A stretch of DNA of 64,000 bases, taken from contig NZ_CP047026.1 of the NCBI RefSeq assembly GCF_009796785.1, positions 3,392,501 to 3,456,500 of the forward strand, read 5' to 3'. The position numbers and the translations under genes are program-made. The stretch is from Polaribacter sp. L3A8. Its GTDB lineage: Bacteria > Bacteroidota > Bacteroidia > Flavobacteriales > Flavobacteriaceae. The notes under the pieces are model-generated. The model did no database searches, had not been told where the DNA came from, and saw only the letters and a list, made by a program, of their open reading frames with translations. Below are positions 50,907 to 60,656 of this stretch, in pieces (within the stretch, counting starts at the first letter, position 1; the number at the start of each line of letters is the position of its first letter).

Positions 50907-52685
50907 TTACTTTACTCCGTGCATTAGTTTTTTTAATAAAGGGTTTAAAACAATAGATATTAAACCAACAGCTATTGGTACTAACGTAAAAATTAAAAAG
51001 AAAGTACTTAATGAGTGTTCTTCTGTTATTTTATCAATCATTCCTCCCATTGTACCTGCAGCTTTTTGTCCTATTGCAATGGCTAAATACCAAATACCAA
51101 ACATAAAACCAATCATTCTACCTGGTACTAATTTACTTAGGTAAGATAAACCTACTGGTGAGATACAAAGTTCTCCCATGGTATGAAATAAATAAGCAAA
51201 TATTAAGAAAAACATACTAACAGAAGCTGTTTTAGCTCCTTGTTCTATACCCATTGTACCTATAACTAATACGCCAAAACCTAAACCTAAAAGAATAAGA
51301 CCTAAACCATATTTCATAGCTGCACTTGGGTTGTATTTACTTTCCCACCATTTAGAAAACAAAGGAGCGAGTGTAATGATAAAGAATGAATTTAAGATAC
51401 CAAACCAAGAAGCACCAACTTCTGTTGCATCTGCACTAAATTCTCTGTTTACTTTCCAAATAACAATTCCCCAAAGAGTAACAAATGCCAACCCTAAAAT
51501 GATATTAGAAAAAGGAATTTTAGAATATGTTTTCTTAAATAATAAATAGAGCACCCAAGTAATAATTGCCAAAGGACCTACTGTTAATATTAAATCGATT
51601 ATTTTAAATATCATTGCAGATGATCCTGCAAGTGTTCTTCCTGTATAATCTCTAGCAAAAATGGTCATTGAACCTAAAGATTGCTCAAAAGCAGCAAAGA
51701 AAAATACCGTAAAAATTCCGAAGATAGCAACGGCAATAATCTTGTCTCTAATAATTTTGGTATATCTAGAGATTCTAGAGATTACTAAATATAAGAATAG
51801 CACCAATGCTGTTAGAATGGTAACGTTAGAACCATCCATAGATCCTATTTTAAAATCTAAAATATTAATATCTCCAACTTTAGACATTGGGTCATTAAAA
51901 AGATATAAAACACCTCCTAATGCAGAAAGTATAATCAAAATTTTATCTAACCCTGTAAAAGGATTTAATTTTTCTTCTGATGAGTTCTGTTCTGTTGGAC
52001 TAACTTCATTAATGTTTTGAGCAAGTTCTACTTCGTATACTTTTGATGGTTTTTCTCCAATACTACCAAATAAATCTTTAGCTAACCAGAATTGTAACAT
52101 TCCTAAAAACATAAAAATTCCTGCAAGACCAAAGCCCCAAGACCATCCAATATTTTCTGCTAAATATCCACAAAGCATCATTCCGAAAAAAGCACCTGCG
52201 TTAACTCCCATGTAAAATATGGTGTAAGCTCCATCTTTTTTAGATTCTTTTCCTTTATACATTTCAGAAATCATAGAAGTTACATTCGGTTTAAAAAAAC
52301 CAGTACCAATAACTAATAATGCTAAACCTAAGTATAATGTAAATTGTGTTTCAAATACCATAGAAGCATGGCCTAACATCATAATAAAACAACCAATAAC
52401 TACTGCCCACTTATATCCCGTAATTTTATCAGCAACCCAACCACCAACAATAGGTGTTAAATATAAAAGAGATGCATAGGTACCAATTAAAGCTAACGCA
52501 TGTTCTCTTGGCCATTCCCAACCAGGGTTATCACCAATTAATGGAGCTGTTAAAAACAGTACCAATAAAATTCTCATTCCGTAAAATGAAAAACGTTCCC
52601 ACATTTCTGTGAAAAATAAAACAAATAATCCAGCAGGATGTCCAATAACCTTGTCTTTAAACAGGTTTTCTATGTCTGTATTCAT
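50907..52685 (-). CDS. POT-family proton/oligopeptide symporter
   Basis: A 592-residue carrier with about 14 membrane segments. Near its start it has the POT hallmark FFTEMWERFSFYGMRILLVLFL (ExxERFxYYG type), GWVADKITGYKWAV and GFFKPNVTSMISEMY. The family takes up di- and tripeptides with protons through the inner membrane. A hydrophilic loop around residues 210-245 (with NEVSPTEQNSSEEKLNP) is longer than in the neighbour. It follows the second POT gene on the same strand after a terminator, so the two may be made at different levels. Which peptides it prefers cannot be read. Confidence 0.92.
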   Translation of the reverse strand: MNTDIENLFKDKVIGHPAGLFVLFFTEMWERFSFYGMRILLVLFLTAPLIGDNPGWEWPREHALALIGTYASLLYLTPIVGGWVADKITGYKWAVVIGCFIMMLGHASMVFETQFTLYLGLALLVIGTGFFKPNVTSMISEMYKGKESKKDGAYTIFYMGVNAGAFFGMMLCGYLAENIGWSWGFGLAGIFMFLGMLQFWLAKDLFGSIGEKPSKVYEVELAQNINEVSPTEQNSSEEKLNPFTGLDKILIILSALGGVLYLFNDPMSKVGDINILDFKIGSMDGSNVTILTALVLFLYLVISRISRYTKIIRDKIIAVAIFGIFTVFFFAAFEQSLGSMTIFARDYTGRTLAGSSAMIFKIIDLILTVGPLAIITWVLYLLFKKTYSKIPFSNIILGLAFVTLWGIVIWKVNREFSADATEVGASWFGILNSFFIITLAPLFSKWWESKYNPSAAMKYGLGLILLGLGFGVLVIGTMGIEQGAKTASVSMFFLIFAYLFHTMGELCISPVGLSYLSKLVPGRMIGFMFGIWYLAIAIGQKAAGTMGGMIDKITEEHSLSTFFLIFTLVPIAVGLISIVLNPLLKKLMHGVK

Positions 52686-52712
52686 AAAATGATTTTTAAG
52701 TAATATAATTGT

Positions 52713-52755
52713 AAATAAAAAGCCCCGTAAACAGAGTTTATGAGGCTTTTTATTT
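52713..52755 (-). terminator. Terminator between the two POT genes
   Basis: AAATAAAAAGCC pairs with GGCTTTTTATTT, and the stem extends imperfectly to GTAAAC/GTTTA. T runs lie on both sides, so it ends the upstream POT message, perhaps partly. Confidence 0.82.
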
Positions 52756-52763
52756 GTTCTTTA

Positions 52764-54323
52764 TTAGTCTGCTAATTCAAAGCCTTCTGCTTCATTATCG
52801 TGAATTTCAACTTCATTATCTTCAGCACCATGAGTTAATCTTTTTAAAGGTTTAAGTAGTGCGATTACTAGTAGCCCGAAAATTACAGTAAATATTACTA
52901 TTCCTGTAAAAATAGTATATTCACCAAACTCAGCTGATTTTTCACCTAAAACACCTGCAACTTTACCTCCAAGGCCAGTTGCAGCAAAATATAATCCCAT
53001 CATTAATGATGCATATTTTACAGGTGCTAATTTTGTAACAAATGATAAAGATACTGGTGATGAAGATAATTCACCAATTGTATGGAATAGATATGCTAAA
53101 ATTAACCATTGCATACCAGAACTACCATTTGCTTCATATTCTCTAACAGCAAGAATCATAAAAACAAAACCTAGTCCCATAATAATGGTTCCCGTTGCCA
53201 TTTTAAATAATGAAGAAGCTTCTTTATTTTTAAGTTTTCTTTTTGCCCATATATTTGCAATCCAAACCGCTAATAAAATAATGAAGCCAGCATTTAAACC
53301 TTGAAACATAGGTGTAGGTATAAGCATACCAAATAACATTCTATCTGTTTTTTGCTCTGTATAAACACTCATTAAGCCTCCAGCTTGCTCAAATGCACCC
53401 CAAAATACAACAACTAATAAGAAAGATAATAAAAGTACTAGGAATCTATCTTTCATTATTTTAGATTCTAAATCTTTATAAATCATCATTAATAAACCTA
53501 CTACTAAAGATAAAAATACAAAGAGTGCTCCGTATCCCCAGTGATCAACACCTTCTTTAGTGTATCCAAAATATAGTGATAAAACTATCATCACTGTCAT
53601 TATCCCTAAGTGTATTGGGGATTTGAATATATTTCCAAATATTTTTCCAATAGATACATTGTCTTTACTTTCTTTTGCTACAACTTTATTACCTACATGA
53701 GTTATAAATTTTTGTCCCCATATATATACAACTAAACCAAGTATCATTGCAATTCCTGCAAGACCAAATCCAGCGTGCCATCCCCATTTAGCTACAACCA
53801 ATCCAATAAAAGTTGTTGCTAATAAAGAGCCTAAATTAATACCAATATAAAAGATACTAAATCCTTTATCTCTTCTGATATCGCCTTTTTTATAAAGACC
53901 ACCAACCATTGTAGAAATATTAGGTTTTAAACACCCAACACCAATAATAATAAAACCCAAACCAGTAAAAAATGCCCAATCTTGTTCAATTGCTAATACT
54001 CCATGACCTATAGATAGAAGTACAGCACCTAACATTACTGTCTTTTTTTGGCCTAATACTTTGTCTGCTAATATCCCTCCAGGAATAGAGATAAGGTACA
54101 CCAACATTACATACCAACCATATAATTGATATGCTTCTAACTCTGTCCATCCTAAACCAGGTCCATTTTTATCTGATGCTTGCGCAATCATATAAATTAC
54201 CAAAATAGAACGCATTCCATAATAAGAAAAGCGCTCCCACATTTCTGTAAAAAATAAAACGTATAACCCAACTGGGTGACCAAATAATTCTTTTTGGTGC
54301 GGTAACTTAGCAGTATTGCTCAT
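52764..54323 (-). CDS. POT-family proton/oligopeptide symporter
   Basis: A 519-residue carrier with LYVLFFTEMWERFSYYGMRS at the start, GGILADKVLGQKKTVMLG, GVGCLKPNISTMVGGLYKKG and LAYLFHTIGELSSSPVSLSF. These are the PTR2/POT signatures in the right order. The C-terminal tail is acidic (EDNEVEIHDNEAEGFE). It starts 12 bp after the dipeptidyl-peptidase IV gene, so enzyme and carrier probably share a message: peptides cut by the protease could be imported directly. The paralogue downstream (50907-52685) is clearly related but has a longer loop. Confidence 0.92.
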   Translation of the reverse strand: MSNTAKLPHQKELFGHPVGLYVLFFTEMWERFSYYGMRSILVIYMIAQASDKNGPGLGWTELEAYQLYGWYVMLVYLISIPGGILADKVLGQKKTVMLGAVLLSIGHGVLAIEQDWAFFTGLGFIIIGVGCLKPNISTMVGGLYKKGDIRRDKGFSIFYIGINLGSLLATTFIGLVVAKWGWHAGFGLAGIAMILGLVVYIWGQKFITHVGNKVVAKESKDNVSIGKIFGNIFKSPIHLGIMTVMIVLSLYFGYTKEGVDHWGYGALFVFLSLVVGLLMMIYKDLESKIMKDRFLVLLLSFLLVVVFWGAFEQAGGLMSVYTEQKTDRMLFGMLIPTPMFQGLNAGFIILLAVWIANIWAKRKLKNKEASSLFKMATGTIIMGLGFVFMILAVREYEANGSSGMQWLILAYLFHTIGELSSSPVSLSFVTKLAPVKYASLMMGLYFAATGLGGKVAGVLGEKSAEFGEYTIFTGIVIFTVIFGLLVIALLKPLKRLTHGAEDNEVEIHDNEAEGFELAD

Positions 54324-54335
54324 ATATTTATTCTT

Positions 54336-56537
54336 TTATTTGTTTGATTTGTTATTTAAATTCTCGTCGATAAAGTTAGTCATTTTTGTAAACAAATTTA
54401 AACGCATATTTCTTCCTTTATAAATGCTGTGTGTTCTGTCTGGTACAATAAACATATCAAATTGTTTATTCGCTTCAATTAAAGAATTTATCATTCTGTA
54501 AGAGTTTTGTACATGCACATTATCATCACCAGTTCCATGAACCAATAAGTAGTTTCCTTTTAATTTATCGGCATAATTTATAGGCGAATTATCATCATAA
54601 CCACTTGCATTTTCTTGTGGAGTTTGCATATATCGTTCTGTATAAACAGAATCATAAAAACGCCAAGAAGTAACAGGAGCAACGGCAATGGCTGTTGTAA
54701 AAATATCATTTCCTTTTAAAATACAATTTGTACTCATAAAACCACCATAAGACCATCCCCAAATACCAACATTGTTTTTGTCGATATAAGAACGTTCTAC
54801 TAATTTTTTTGCAGCTGCAATTTGATCTTCAACTTCGTATTTACCTAATTCTTTCTGAGTTACCTTTTTAAAATCGGCACCTTTATAACCTGTTCCGCGT
54901 CCATCAATACAAACTACAATAATTCCTTTTTGTGCCAACATATTATGCCAGTAGTCGTTGCTCCCGTTCCAAGTATTTCCAACTTGTTGAGAACCAGGAC
55001 CAGAATATTGAAACATTAAAAGTGGATATTTCTTTGTCTCATCAAAATCTAAAGGTTTTACCATCCACATATTTAAGTCGTTTCCATTAATGTTAATGGT
55101 AGAAAATTCTTTAGGACTCATTTTATATGCTGATAATCGTTCTTTTAAAGCAACATTATCTTTTATCACTTTTAACATTTTCCCTTTAGCTGTATATAAA
55201 GAATAAACAGGCGGAGTTTCTGCAGAAGAATACGTGTTGATGAAAAAGTTTAAGTTTTTACTAAAAGCAGCCGTATTTTGACCACCTTCATTACTTAATA
55301 ATTTTTTACGTTTTCCATTTAAATTGATAGCGTAAACACCTCTGTTAATAGAACCATTTTCTACAGATTGATAGTAAATGGTTTTCTTTTTTTCGTTAAA
55401 ACCATAGTAATTAGTTACTTCCCAGTTCCCTTTTGTAATTTGGTTGATGAGTTTTCCGTTAAAATCATAATGATAAATGTGGTTGTAACCGTCTTTTTCG
55501 CTCGTCCAAATAAAACTGTTGTCAGCTAAAAAAGTAAGGTTGTCTGTAATATCAATATATGCTTTGTCAGTTTCATTTAATAATAAAACTGTTGTTGCTT
55601 TTATAGGATTTACTTTGTGTAATTTTAAATTATTTTGATGGCGATTTAAAGTTGTTGCTACTAAAACATCGGCATCATTAGACCATTTAATTCTAGGAAT
55701 ATATTCGTAATCGCCTAAAGAAATTTTCTTTGTACTTGCTGTTGATAATGTGTACATGTGTAACGTTACATCTGCATTTTTTTCTCCGGCTTTTGGGTAT
55801 TTAAAGACTTGTTGTGTTGGGTATAATTCAGTACCAACAATATCCATAGAAAAAGTAGGAACATTTGTTTCATCAAAACGTAAAAAAGCCAAATGTGTTC
55901 CGGTTTTGTTCCACTCAAAAGCTCTTACAAAGGCAAATTCTTCTTCGTAAACCCAATCTGTAATACCATTAATTACTTCATTTATTTTACCATCATTTGT
56001 AACTTGTATACTATTGTTTGATGCTAGATTTTTTATAAAAATATTGTTGTCTTTTGCATAGGCTATATTTTTATTATCCGGAGAAAAAACAGGTTCTTGA
56101 ATATTTTCTTCAATTAAAGTTAAATTTTTTGATGCAATATCATACGCATAAAAAGTTCCTTTAAAAGAATGTCTATATATTTTCTTGAAGTTTGTACCTA
56201 AAATCAATTTGGTTTCATCATTATTAAAACTGTAAGATGAAAAGCTATTTAAGTCCTTTAAATTGGCGCTATTTACAATTGTTTCTACTTTTTCTAACGT
56301 TTTGTAGCTGTATTTGTCTACAGATACCGATCTAGTTTGTCTATTATAGTCTAAAACAGCATAAAAATCGCCATTCATAGAGTTTAAAGAATTCATTCTT
56401 TCTGCAGAAAACGTTCCGTTCCAGATTTCTTCTAGCGTAATTTCTTTTAAATTTGATGTTTGTTTTGGTGTTGTTTGTGCTGTAGATATGTAACTTGTTA
56501 ATAATAGAATAGTTACAAAAAAGATTCTTTTTTTCAT
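54336..56537 (-). CDS. Dipeptidyl-peptidase IV (S9B prolyl peptidase)
   Basis: The ATG at 56537 (MKKRIFFVTILLLTSYIST) starts a proper signal peptide (STAQTT); the longer frame adds 17 codons. The 733-residue protein has a beta-propeller N-terminal domain (about 40-480, with GITDWVYEEEFAFVRAFEWN, whose two Glu hold the substrate amino end). The alpha/beta hydrolase domain follows with the triad Ser in WGWSYGGFMS, Asp in GTGDDNVHVQN and His in VPDRTHSIYKG. It removes X-Pro or X-Ala dipeptides in the periplasm. It heads an operon with two POT peptide carriers. Confidence 0.94.
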   Translation of the reverse strand: MKKRIFFVTILLLTSYISTAQTTPKQTSNLKEITLEEIWNGTFSAERMNSLNSMNGDFYAVLDYNRQTRSVSVDKYSYKTLEKVETIVNSANLKDLNSFSSYSFNNDETKLILGTNFKKIYRHSFKGTFYAYDIASKNLTLIEENIQEPVFSPDNKNIAYAKDNNIFIKNLASNNSIQVTNDGKINEVINGITDWVYEEEFAFVRAFEWNKTGTHLAFLRFDETNVPTFSMDIVGTELYPTQQVFKYPKAGEKNADVTLHMYTLSTASTKKISLGDYEYIPRIKWSNDADVLVATTLNRHQNNLKLHKVNPIKATTVLLLNETDKAYIDITDNLTFLADNSFIWTSEKDGYNHIYHYDFNGKLINQITKGNWEVTNYYGFNEKKKTIYYQSVENGSINRGVYAINLNGKRKKLLSNEGGQNTAAFSKNLNFFINTYSSAETPPVYSLYTAKGKMLKVIKDNVALKERLSAYKMSPKEFSTININGNDLNMWMVKPLDFDETKKYPLLMFQYSGPGSQQVGNTWNGSNDYWHNMLAQKGIIVVCIDGRGTGYKGADFKKVTQKELGKYEVEDQIAAAKKLVERSYIDKNNVGIWGWSYGGFMSTNCILKGNDIFTTAIAVAPVTSWRFYDSVYTERYMQTPQENASGYDDNSPINYADKLKGNYLLVHGTGDDNVHVQNSYRMINSLIEANKQFDMFIVPDRTHSIYKGRNMRLNLFTKMTNFIDENLNNKSNK

Positions 56538-56682
56538 GGTAGACCTTGAGATTTGATAAAACTTTGCCAAGTTTACGGAAAAATCCATAAAAAATATCTT
56601 AAAAAATCAGAAAACTTGAATATACCTTAATGTTTTAACAGTTTGACTTATCTTTGTTCTTGATACTTTTATACTCAATTGA

Positions 56683-58410
56683 ATGAACAAACTTATTTCA
56701 GGTTTTTCTAAGTTAACTAAAGATGAAAAGATTACCTGGTTAACCGAGAATTATTTCCATAATCAATCAGAAGCCAAAGCTATTATTAAGCAGTATTGGA
56801 ACAACAATAATGATTTACAACAACTGCACGATGATTTTATAGAAAACACAATTTCTAATTTTTATATGCCTTTTGGTATTGCACCAAATTTTGTGATTAA
56901 TGATAGAACTTACGTAATTCCTATGGTGGTAGAAGAAAGTTCTGTGGTTGCAGCAGCTTCTTTGGTTGGTAAATTTTGGAGCACTAGAGGCGGTTTTAAA
57001 ACAACGGTTATTGGTACTACAAAAATTGGGCAAGTTCATTTTATGTATGCGGGTGATAAAAAGGAACTCGAAGCCTATTTTATTAAAAATAAAACAGAAT
57101 TATTTGCTGCTACAGCTTCCATTACTAAAAATATGGAAAAACGTGGTGGCGGAATTTTAGATATTCAATTAGTTGATAAAACTGATCAATTAGAAAACTA
57201 TTACCAATTACATGTAACCTTTGAAACGAAAGATTCAATGGGCGCAAACTTTATCAATTCTTGTTTAGAGGCAATTGCTAAAAAGTTTGAAAAAGACGAT
57301 ATAGAAATTGTAATGAGTATTTTATCTAATTACGTTCCAGAATGTGTGGTTAGAGCAGAAGTGAGTTGTAAGATAGAAGAATTAGGAGGAGAGAATCCTC
57401 AGAGATTTGCAGAGAAATTTTACCAAGCAGTAAAAATTGCAGAAATAGAACCTTATAGGGCGGTAACGCATAATAAAGGAATTATGAATGGAATTGATGC
57501 TGTTGTTTTAGCAACTGGTAACGATTTTAGAGCAGTAGAAGCTGGTGCGCACGCGTACGCTTCTAAATCCGGACAATACTCTAGCTTGTCTCATTGTACT
57601 ATTGATGATGGAATTTTTAAATTCTGGATTGATATTCCGTTGGCTTTAGGAACCGTTGGTGGCTTAACAGGTTTACATCCTCTAGCAAAGTTATCTTTAG
57701 AAATGTTGCAAAAACCATCTGCAAGAACTTTAATGCAAATTATGGCAGCAGCAGGTTTGGCTCAAAATTTTGCAGCTTTAAGAGCTTTAACGACTAAAGG
57801 GATTCAGCATGGACACATGAAAATGCATTTACAGAATATCTTAAATCAGTTTAATGCTACGGATGAAGAAAAAGAAATAGTTACTGCTTTCTTTGATAAA
57901 AAAACGGTGACACATTCTGCAGTTGTAGAAAAAATAGATGCTTTAAGAAAACCTTCTATCAATTGGATTGATTTTTTTAATAAGACTTTGGTAAGTTATA
58001 AACTGGCTAAGATTGATGAAAAGACAAAGCCGCTTTTTGGGAAGATGAATGGGCAACAAATGATAGAACATTTAAGTTTTTTATTACAAATTTCTAATGG
58101 AAAAATAGCTGCTGATTATTATGTATCTGATGAAAAATCAGCAAGAAGAAAACCTTTTTTAAATACAGAAGGGGAGTTGCAAGTTGGGTTTAAAGCAAGT
58201 ATGTTGTCTGAAGAACCAAATGCCTTAAAATTTAATTCTGTAGGTGAAGCAATTCATGATTTATTCATTCAAATTGATGCTTTTAAGATTCATTTTGAAA
58301 CAGCCAAAGCTGAAAATCATCCGTTTTTTGGGGAATTAAATTATGAGTATTGGCAAAAATTTCATGTAAAACATTTTACACATCATTTTAAACAATTTGG
58401 ATTGGTATAA
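56683..58410 (+). CDS. Class II HMG-CoA reductase fused to a DUF1569/DinB-like domain
   Basis: Residues about 1-420 are a class II (degradative-type) HMG-CoA reductase: ETKDSMGANFINSCLE, VTHNKGIMNGIDAVVLATGNDFRAVEAG (Lys and Asp of the active site), GTVGGLTGLHPLAKLS and IQHGHMKMHLQNIL with the catalytic His. Class II reductases usually have about 430 residues. Here about 150 more follow: MNGQQMIEHLSFLLQISNG and FFGELNYEYWQKFHVKHFTHHF resemble DUF1569 (DinB superfamily). It makes mevalonate from HMG-CoA for isoprenoids, and its stop overlaps the next GHMP kinase start (TAATG). TATCTTTG (56649-56656) is a likely -7 element. Confidence 0.88.
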   Translation: MNKLISGFSKLTKDEKITWLTENYFHNQSEAKAIIKQYWNNNNDLQQLHDDFIENTISNFYMPFGIAPNFVINDRTYVIPMVVEESSVVAAASLVGKFWSTRGGFKTTVIGTTKIGQVHFMYAGDKKELEAYFIKNKTELFAATASITKNMEKRGGGILDIQLVDKTDQLENYYQLHVTFETKDSMGANFINSCLEAIAKKFEKDDIEIVMSILSNYVPECVVRAEVSCKIEELGGENPQRFAEKFYQAVKIAEIEPYRAVTHNKGIMNGIDAVVLATGNDFRAVEAGAHAYASKSGQYSSLSHCTIDDGIFKFWIDIPLALGTVGGLTGLHPLAKLSLEMLQKPSARTLMQIMAAAGLAQNFAALRALTTKGIQHGHMKMHLQNILNQFNATDEEKEIVTAFFDKKTVTHSAVVEKIDALRKPSINWIDFFNKTLVSYKLAKIDEKTKPLFGKMNGQQMIEHLSFLLQISNGKIAADYYVSDEKSARRKPFLNTEGELQVGFKASMLSEEPNALKFNSVGEAIHDLFIQIDAFKIHFETAKAENHPFFGELNYEYWQKFHVKHFTHHFKQFGLV

Positions 58411-59336
58411 TGAATTTTTATTCTAACGGAAAACTTTTATTAACAGGAGAATATCTTGTTTTAGATGGCGCAAAATCTTTGGCAATTCCAACTAAATTTG
58501 GACAAAATTTAAATATTGAGAAAATAAAAGAACCTCAAATTATTTGGGGAAGTTTTACACACACCGGAGAATGTTGGTTTGAGGCTGTTTTCGATTTAAA
58601 AAAACTACGTTTGATAAATTGTACTTTCAACTCAGATAAAGAAGGAAGTGGAGAGGTTATTGCAGAAACGTTGTTAGATATTTTAAAAGAAGCTAAAAAC
58701 TTAAATCCAGATTTTTTAAAATCAGAAAACGGATTTGTTGTAAAAACAAACCTTACATTCCCAAGAAATTGGGGATTAGGAACTTCATCAACATTAATAA
58801 ATTCTGTAGCTTCTTGGGCAAAAGTAGATGCTTTTCAATTGCTTTGGAATTCCTTTAAAGGAAGTGGTTATGATATTGCTTGTGCACAAAACGATACGCC
58901 AGTTTTTTATCAAATAGAAAATAAAAAACCTGTTGTTGAGCAAGTGGAATTCAATCCGAGTTTTAAAGAGAATTTGTTTTTTGTTCATTTAAATCAGAAG
59001 CAAGATTCTAAAGAAGGAATTGCAAAGTTCAGGGAGAGTAACATTAATTTTGATAAAGAAATAAAAAGAATTTCAGAAATTTCTGATGAATTTTTAACTA
59101 CAAAATCATTAGAAGAATTTGAAGATTTAATTGTAGAACATGAACAAATTATTAGTTCTATTATCAAATTGAAACCGGTAAAAGAAAAATTATTTCCAGA
59201 TTATTTTGGAGCCATAAAAAGTTTAGGTGCTTGGGGAGGAGATTTTGTTTTAGTTACAGGAGACGCATCAACACCAAGCTATTTTAAAAATAAAGGATTT
59301 GAAACCATATTGACTTACAGTCAGATGGTTTTATAA
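58410..59336 (+). CDS. GYDIA-family GHMP kinase (mevalonate-kinase-like)
   Basis: A 308-residue kinase with the GHMP ATP loop in variant form (FPRNWGLGTSSTLINSVASW), the eponymous motif GSGYDIACAQNDTP and LGAWGGDFVLVTGDAS near the C-terminus. The N-terminus (YSNGKLLLTGEYLVLDGAKS) is the sugar-kinase-like start shared by mevalonate kinases. Its ATG overlaps the stop of the HMG-CoA reductase gene by one base, a strong hint that it acts on mevalonate or its phosphate in isoprenoid synthesis. The exact step (first or second phosphorylation) is not shown by the sequence. Confidence 0.88.
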   Translation: MNFYSNGKLLLTGEYLVLDGAKSLAIPTKFGQNLNIEKIKEPQIIWGSFTHTGECWFEAVFDLKKLRLINCTFNSDKEGSGEVIAETLLDILKEAKNLNPDFLKSENGFVVKTNLTFPRNWGLGTSSTLINSVASWAKVDAFQLLWNSFKGSGYDIACAQNDTPVFYQIENKKPVVEQVEFNPSFKENLFFVHLNQKQDSKEGIAKFRESNINFDKEIKRISEISDEFLTTKSLEEFEDLIVEHEQIISSIIKLKPVKEKLFPDYFGAIKSLGAWGGDFVLVTGDASTPSYFKNKGFETILTYSQMVL

Positions 59337-59348
59337 TAAAATATTAGG

Positions 59349-59408
59349 TCTCGACTGCGCTCGACCTGACAATTAATATTCTAAATGTCTCCTCGAGCGC
59401 AGTCGAGA
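59349..59408. repeat. Paired palindromic interspersed repeat before the flavoprotein gene
   Basis: TCTCGACTGCGCTCGA (59349-59364) and TCGAGCGCAGTCGAGA (59393-59408) are inverse copies of one unit, 28 bp apart. The flanks (ATGTCTCC and GGTTTTAT) match those near 46.1 kb, but the order of the two units is reversed. Confidence 0.8.
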
Positions 59409-59429
59409 GGTTTTATACAAGATAAACAA

Positions 59430-60641
59430 ATGAGTAAAGTAATAATTATTGGAGGAGGAGCAGCAGGATATTTTACAGCGATAAATGCAAAAGAAAATAA
59501 CCCTGAATTAGATATTACAATTCTCGAAAAAGGAAAAGACGTTTTACAAAAGGTGAAAATTTCTGGAGGTGGAAGATGTAATGTTACACACGCATGTTTT
59601 ATTCCAAAGGACTTAACAGAATTCTATCCAAGAGGAAAAAAAGAATTGTTAGGGCCTTTTCACCAGTTTATGACAGGCGATACTTTTGAATGGTTCGAAA
59701 ACAGAGGAGTTCCTTTAAAGATAGAAGACGATAATCGTGTTTTTCCAGAAGCAAATACAAGTCAGGCAATTATAGATTGTTTTCAAAATGCTGTTGATAA
59801 CTTAGGAATTAAAGTGTTAACAAACTGTGGTGTGAATTCGGTTTCTCAACAAGACAATAAATGGATTATCAACACAAAAGAACAAATTTTTGAAGCAGAT
59901 AAATTAGTAATTGCTGCAGGAAGTTCTAAAAAAGTATGGGAATTATGCCAAACATTAGATCATAGCGTTGTAGAACCAGTTCCGTCTTTATTTACCTTTA
60001 ATATTAACGATAAAAGATTGGTAGATTTATTAGGAACTTCTGTGCCAAATGCTACAGTTACCATTTCTGGAACAAAATTAGAAGCATCCGGACCTTTGTT
60101 AATTACACATTGGGGAATGAGTGGTCCCGCGGTTTTAAAATTATCCGCCTTTGGCGCAAGAATTTTGGCTGATAAAAATTATCAATATAACGTAGAAGTA
60201 AATTGGTTGTCTAGACCAACAGATAAAGTTTTAAATGTGCTTTTAAATTTAAAAAAGAAAGAACCTAGAAAAACAGCTATTTTAAAATCGCCATTTGCTG
60301 AGGTTTCTAAAAGATTGTGGGAACGTTTTGTAATTGCAGCAGGAATTAAAGCAACTCAGAATTGGGCAGATTTAAATAATGCGCAGTTAGAAGGTTTAGC
60401 AAATCAGTTAACAAAAGGAGTTTTTAATGCCAACGGAAGAACTACTTTTAAAGATGAGTTTGTTACTGCCGGTGGAGTAGATTTAAAAGAAATTAATTTT
60501 AAACGTTTTGAAAGTAGAAAGCATAAAAATCTCTTTTTTGTAGGTGAAGTTTTAAATATTGATGCTGTTACTGGAGGATTTAACTTTCAGAATGCTTGGA
60601 CAGGTGGTTTTATCTGTGCAAATGCTTTGGCAGAGGATTAA
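59430..60641 (+). CDS. HI0933-like FAD-dependent flavoprotein
   Basis: I put the start at the ATG at 59430 (MSKVIIIGGGAAGYFTAINA). The frame reads further up through the palindromic repeat (giving SPRAQSRGFIQDK), which is unlikely to be protein. The 403-residue product has the dinucleotide loop GGGAAG, ISGGGRCNVTHACF, EADKLVIAAGSSKK and GEVLNIDAVTGGFNFQNAWTGG. These are the marks of the HI0933/YhiN family of NAD(P)/FAD-dependent oxidoreductases, whose reaction is not well established. It is single, in a region of dispersed repeats. Confidence 0.9.
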   Translation: MSKVIIIGGGAAGYFTAINAKENNPELDITILEKGKDVLQKVKISGGGRCNVTHACFIPKDLTEFYPRGKKELLGPFHQFMTGDTFEWFENRGVPLKIEDDNRVFPEANTSQAIIDCFQNAVDNLGIKVLTNCGVNSVSQQDNKWIINTKEQIFEADKLVIAAGSSKKVWELCQTLDHSVVEPVPSLFTFNINDKRLVDLLGTSVPNATVTISGTKLEASGPLLITHWGMSGPAVLKLSAFGARILADKNYQYNVEVNWLSRPTDKVLNVLLNLKKKEPRKTAILKSPFAEVSKRLWERFVIAAGIKATQNWADLNNAQLEGLANQLTKGVFNANGRTTFKDEFVTAGGVDLKEINFKRFESRKHKNLFFVGEVLNIDAVTGGFNFQNAWTGGFICANALAED

Positions 60642-60656
60642 TAAAGTACAATTTAT

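Noticed and set aside
59385..59429. Longer N-terminus for the HI0933-like flavoprotein
   Set aside because: These codons come from the dispersed palindromic repeat; the ATG at 59430 begins directly with the dinucleotide-binding strand.
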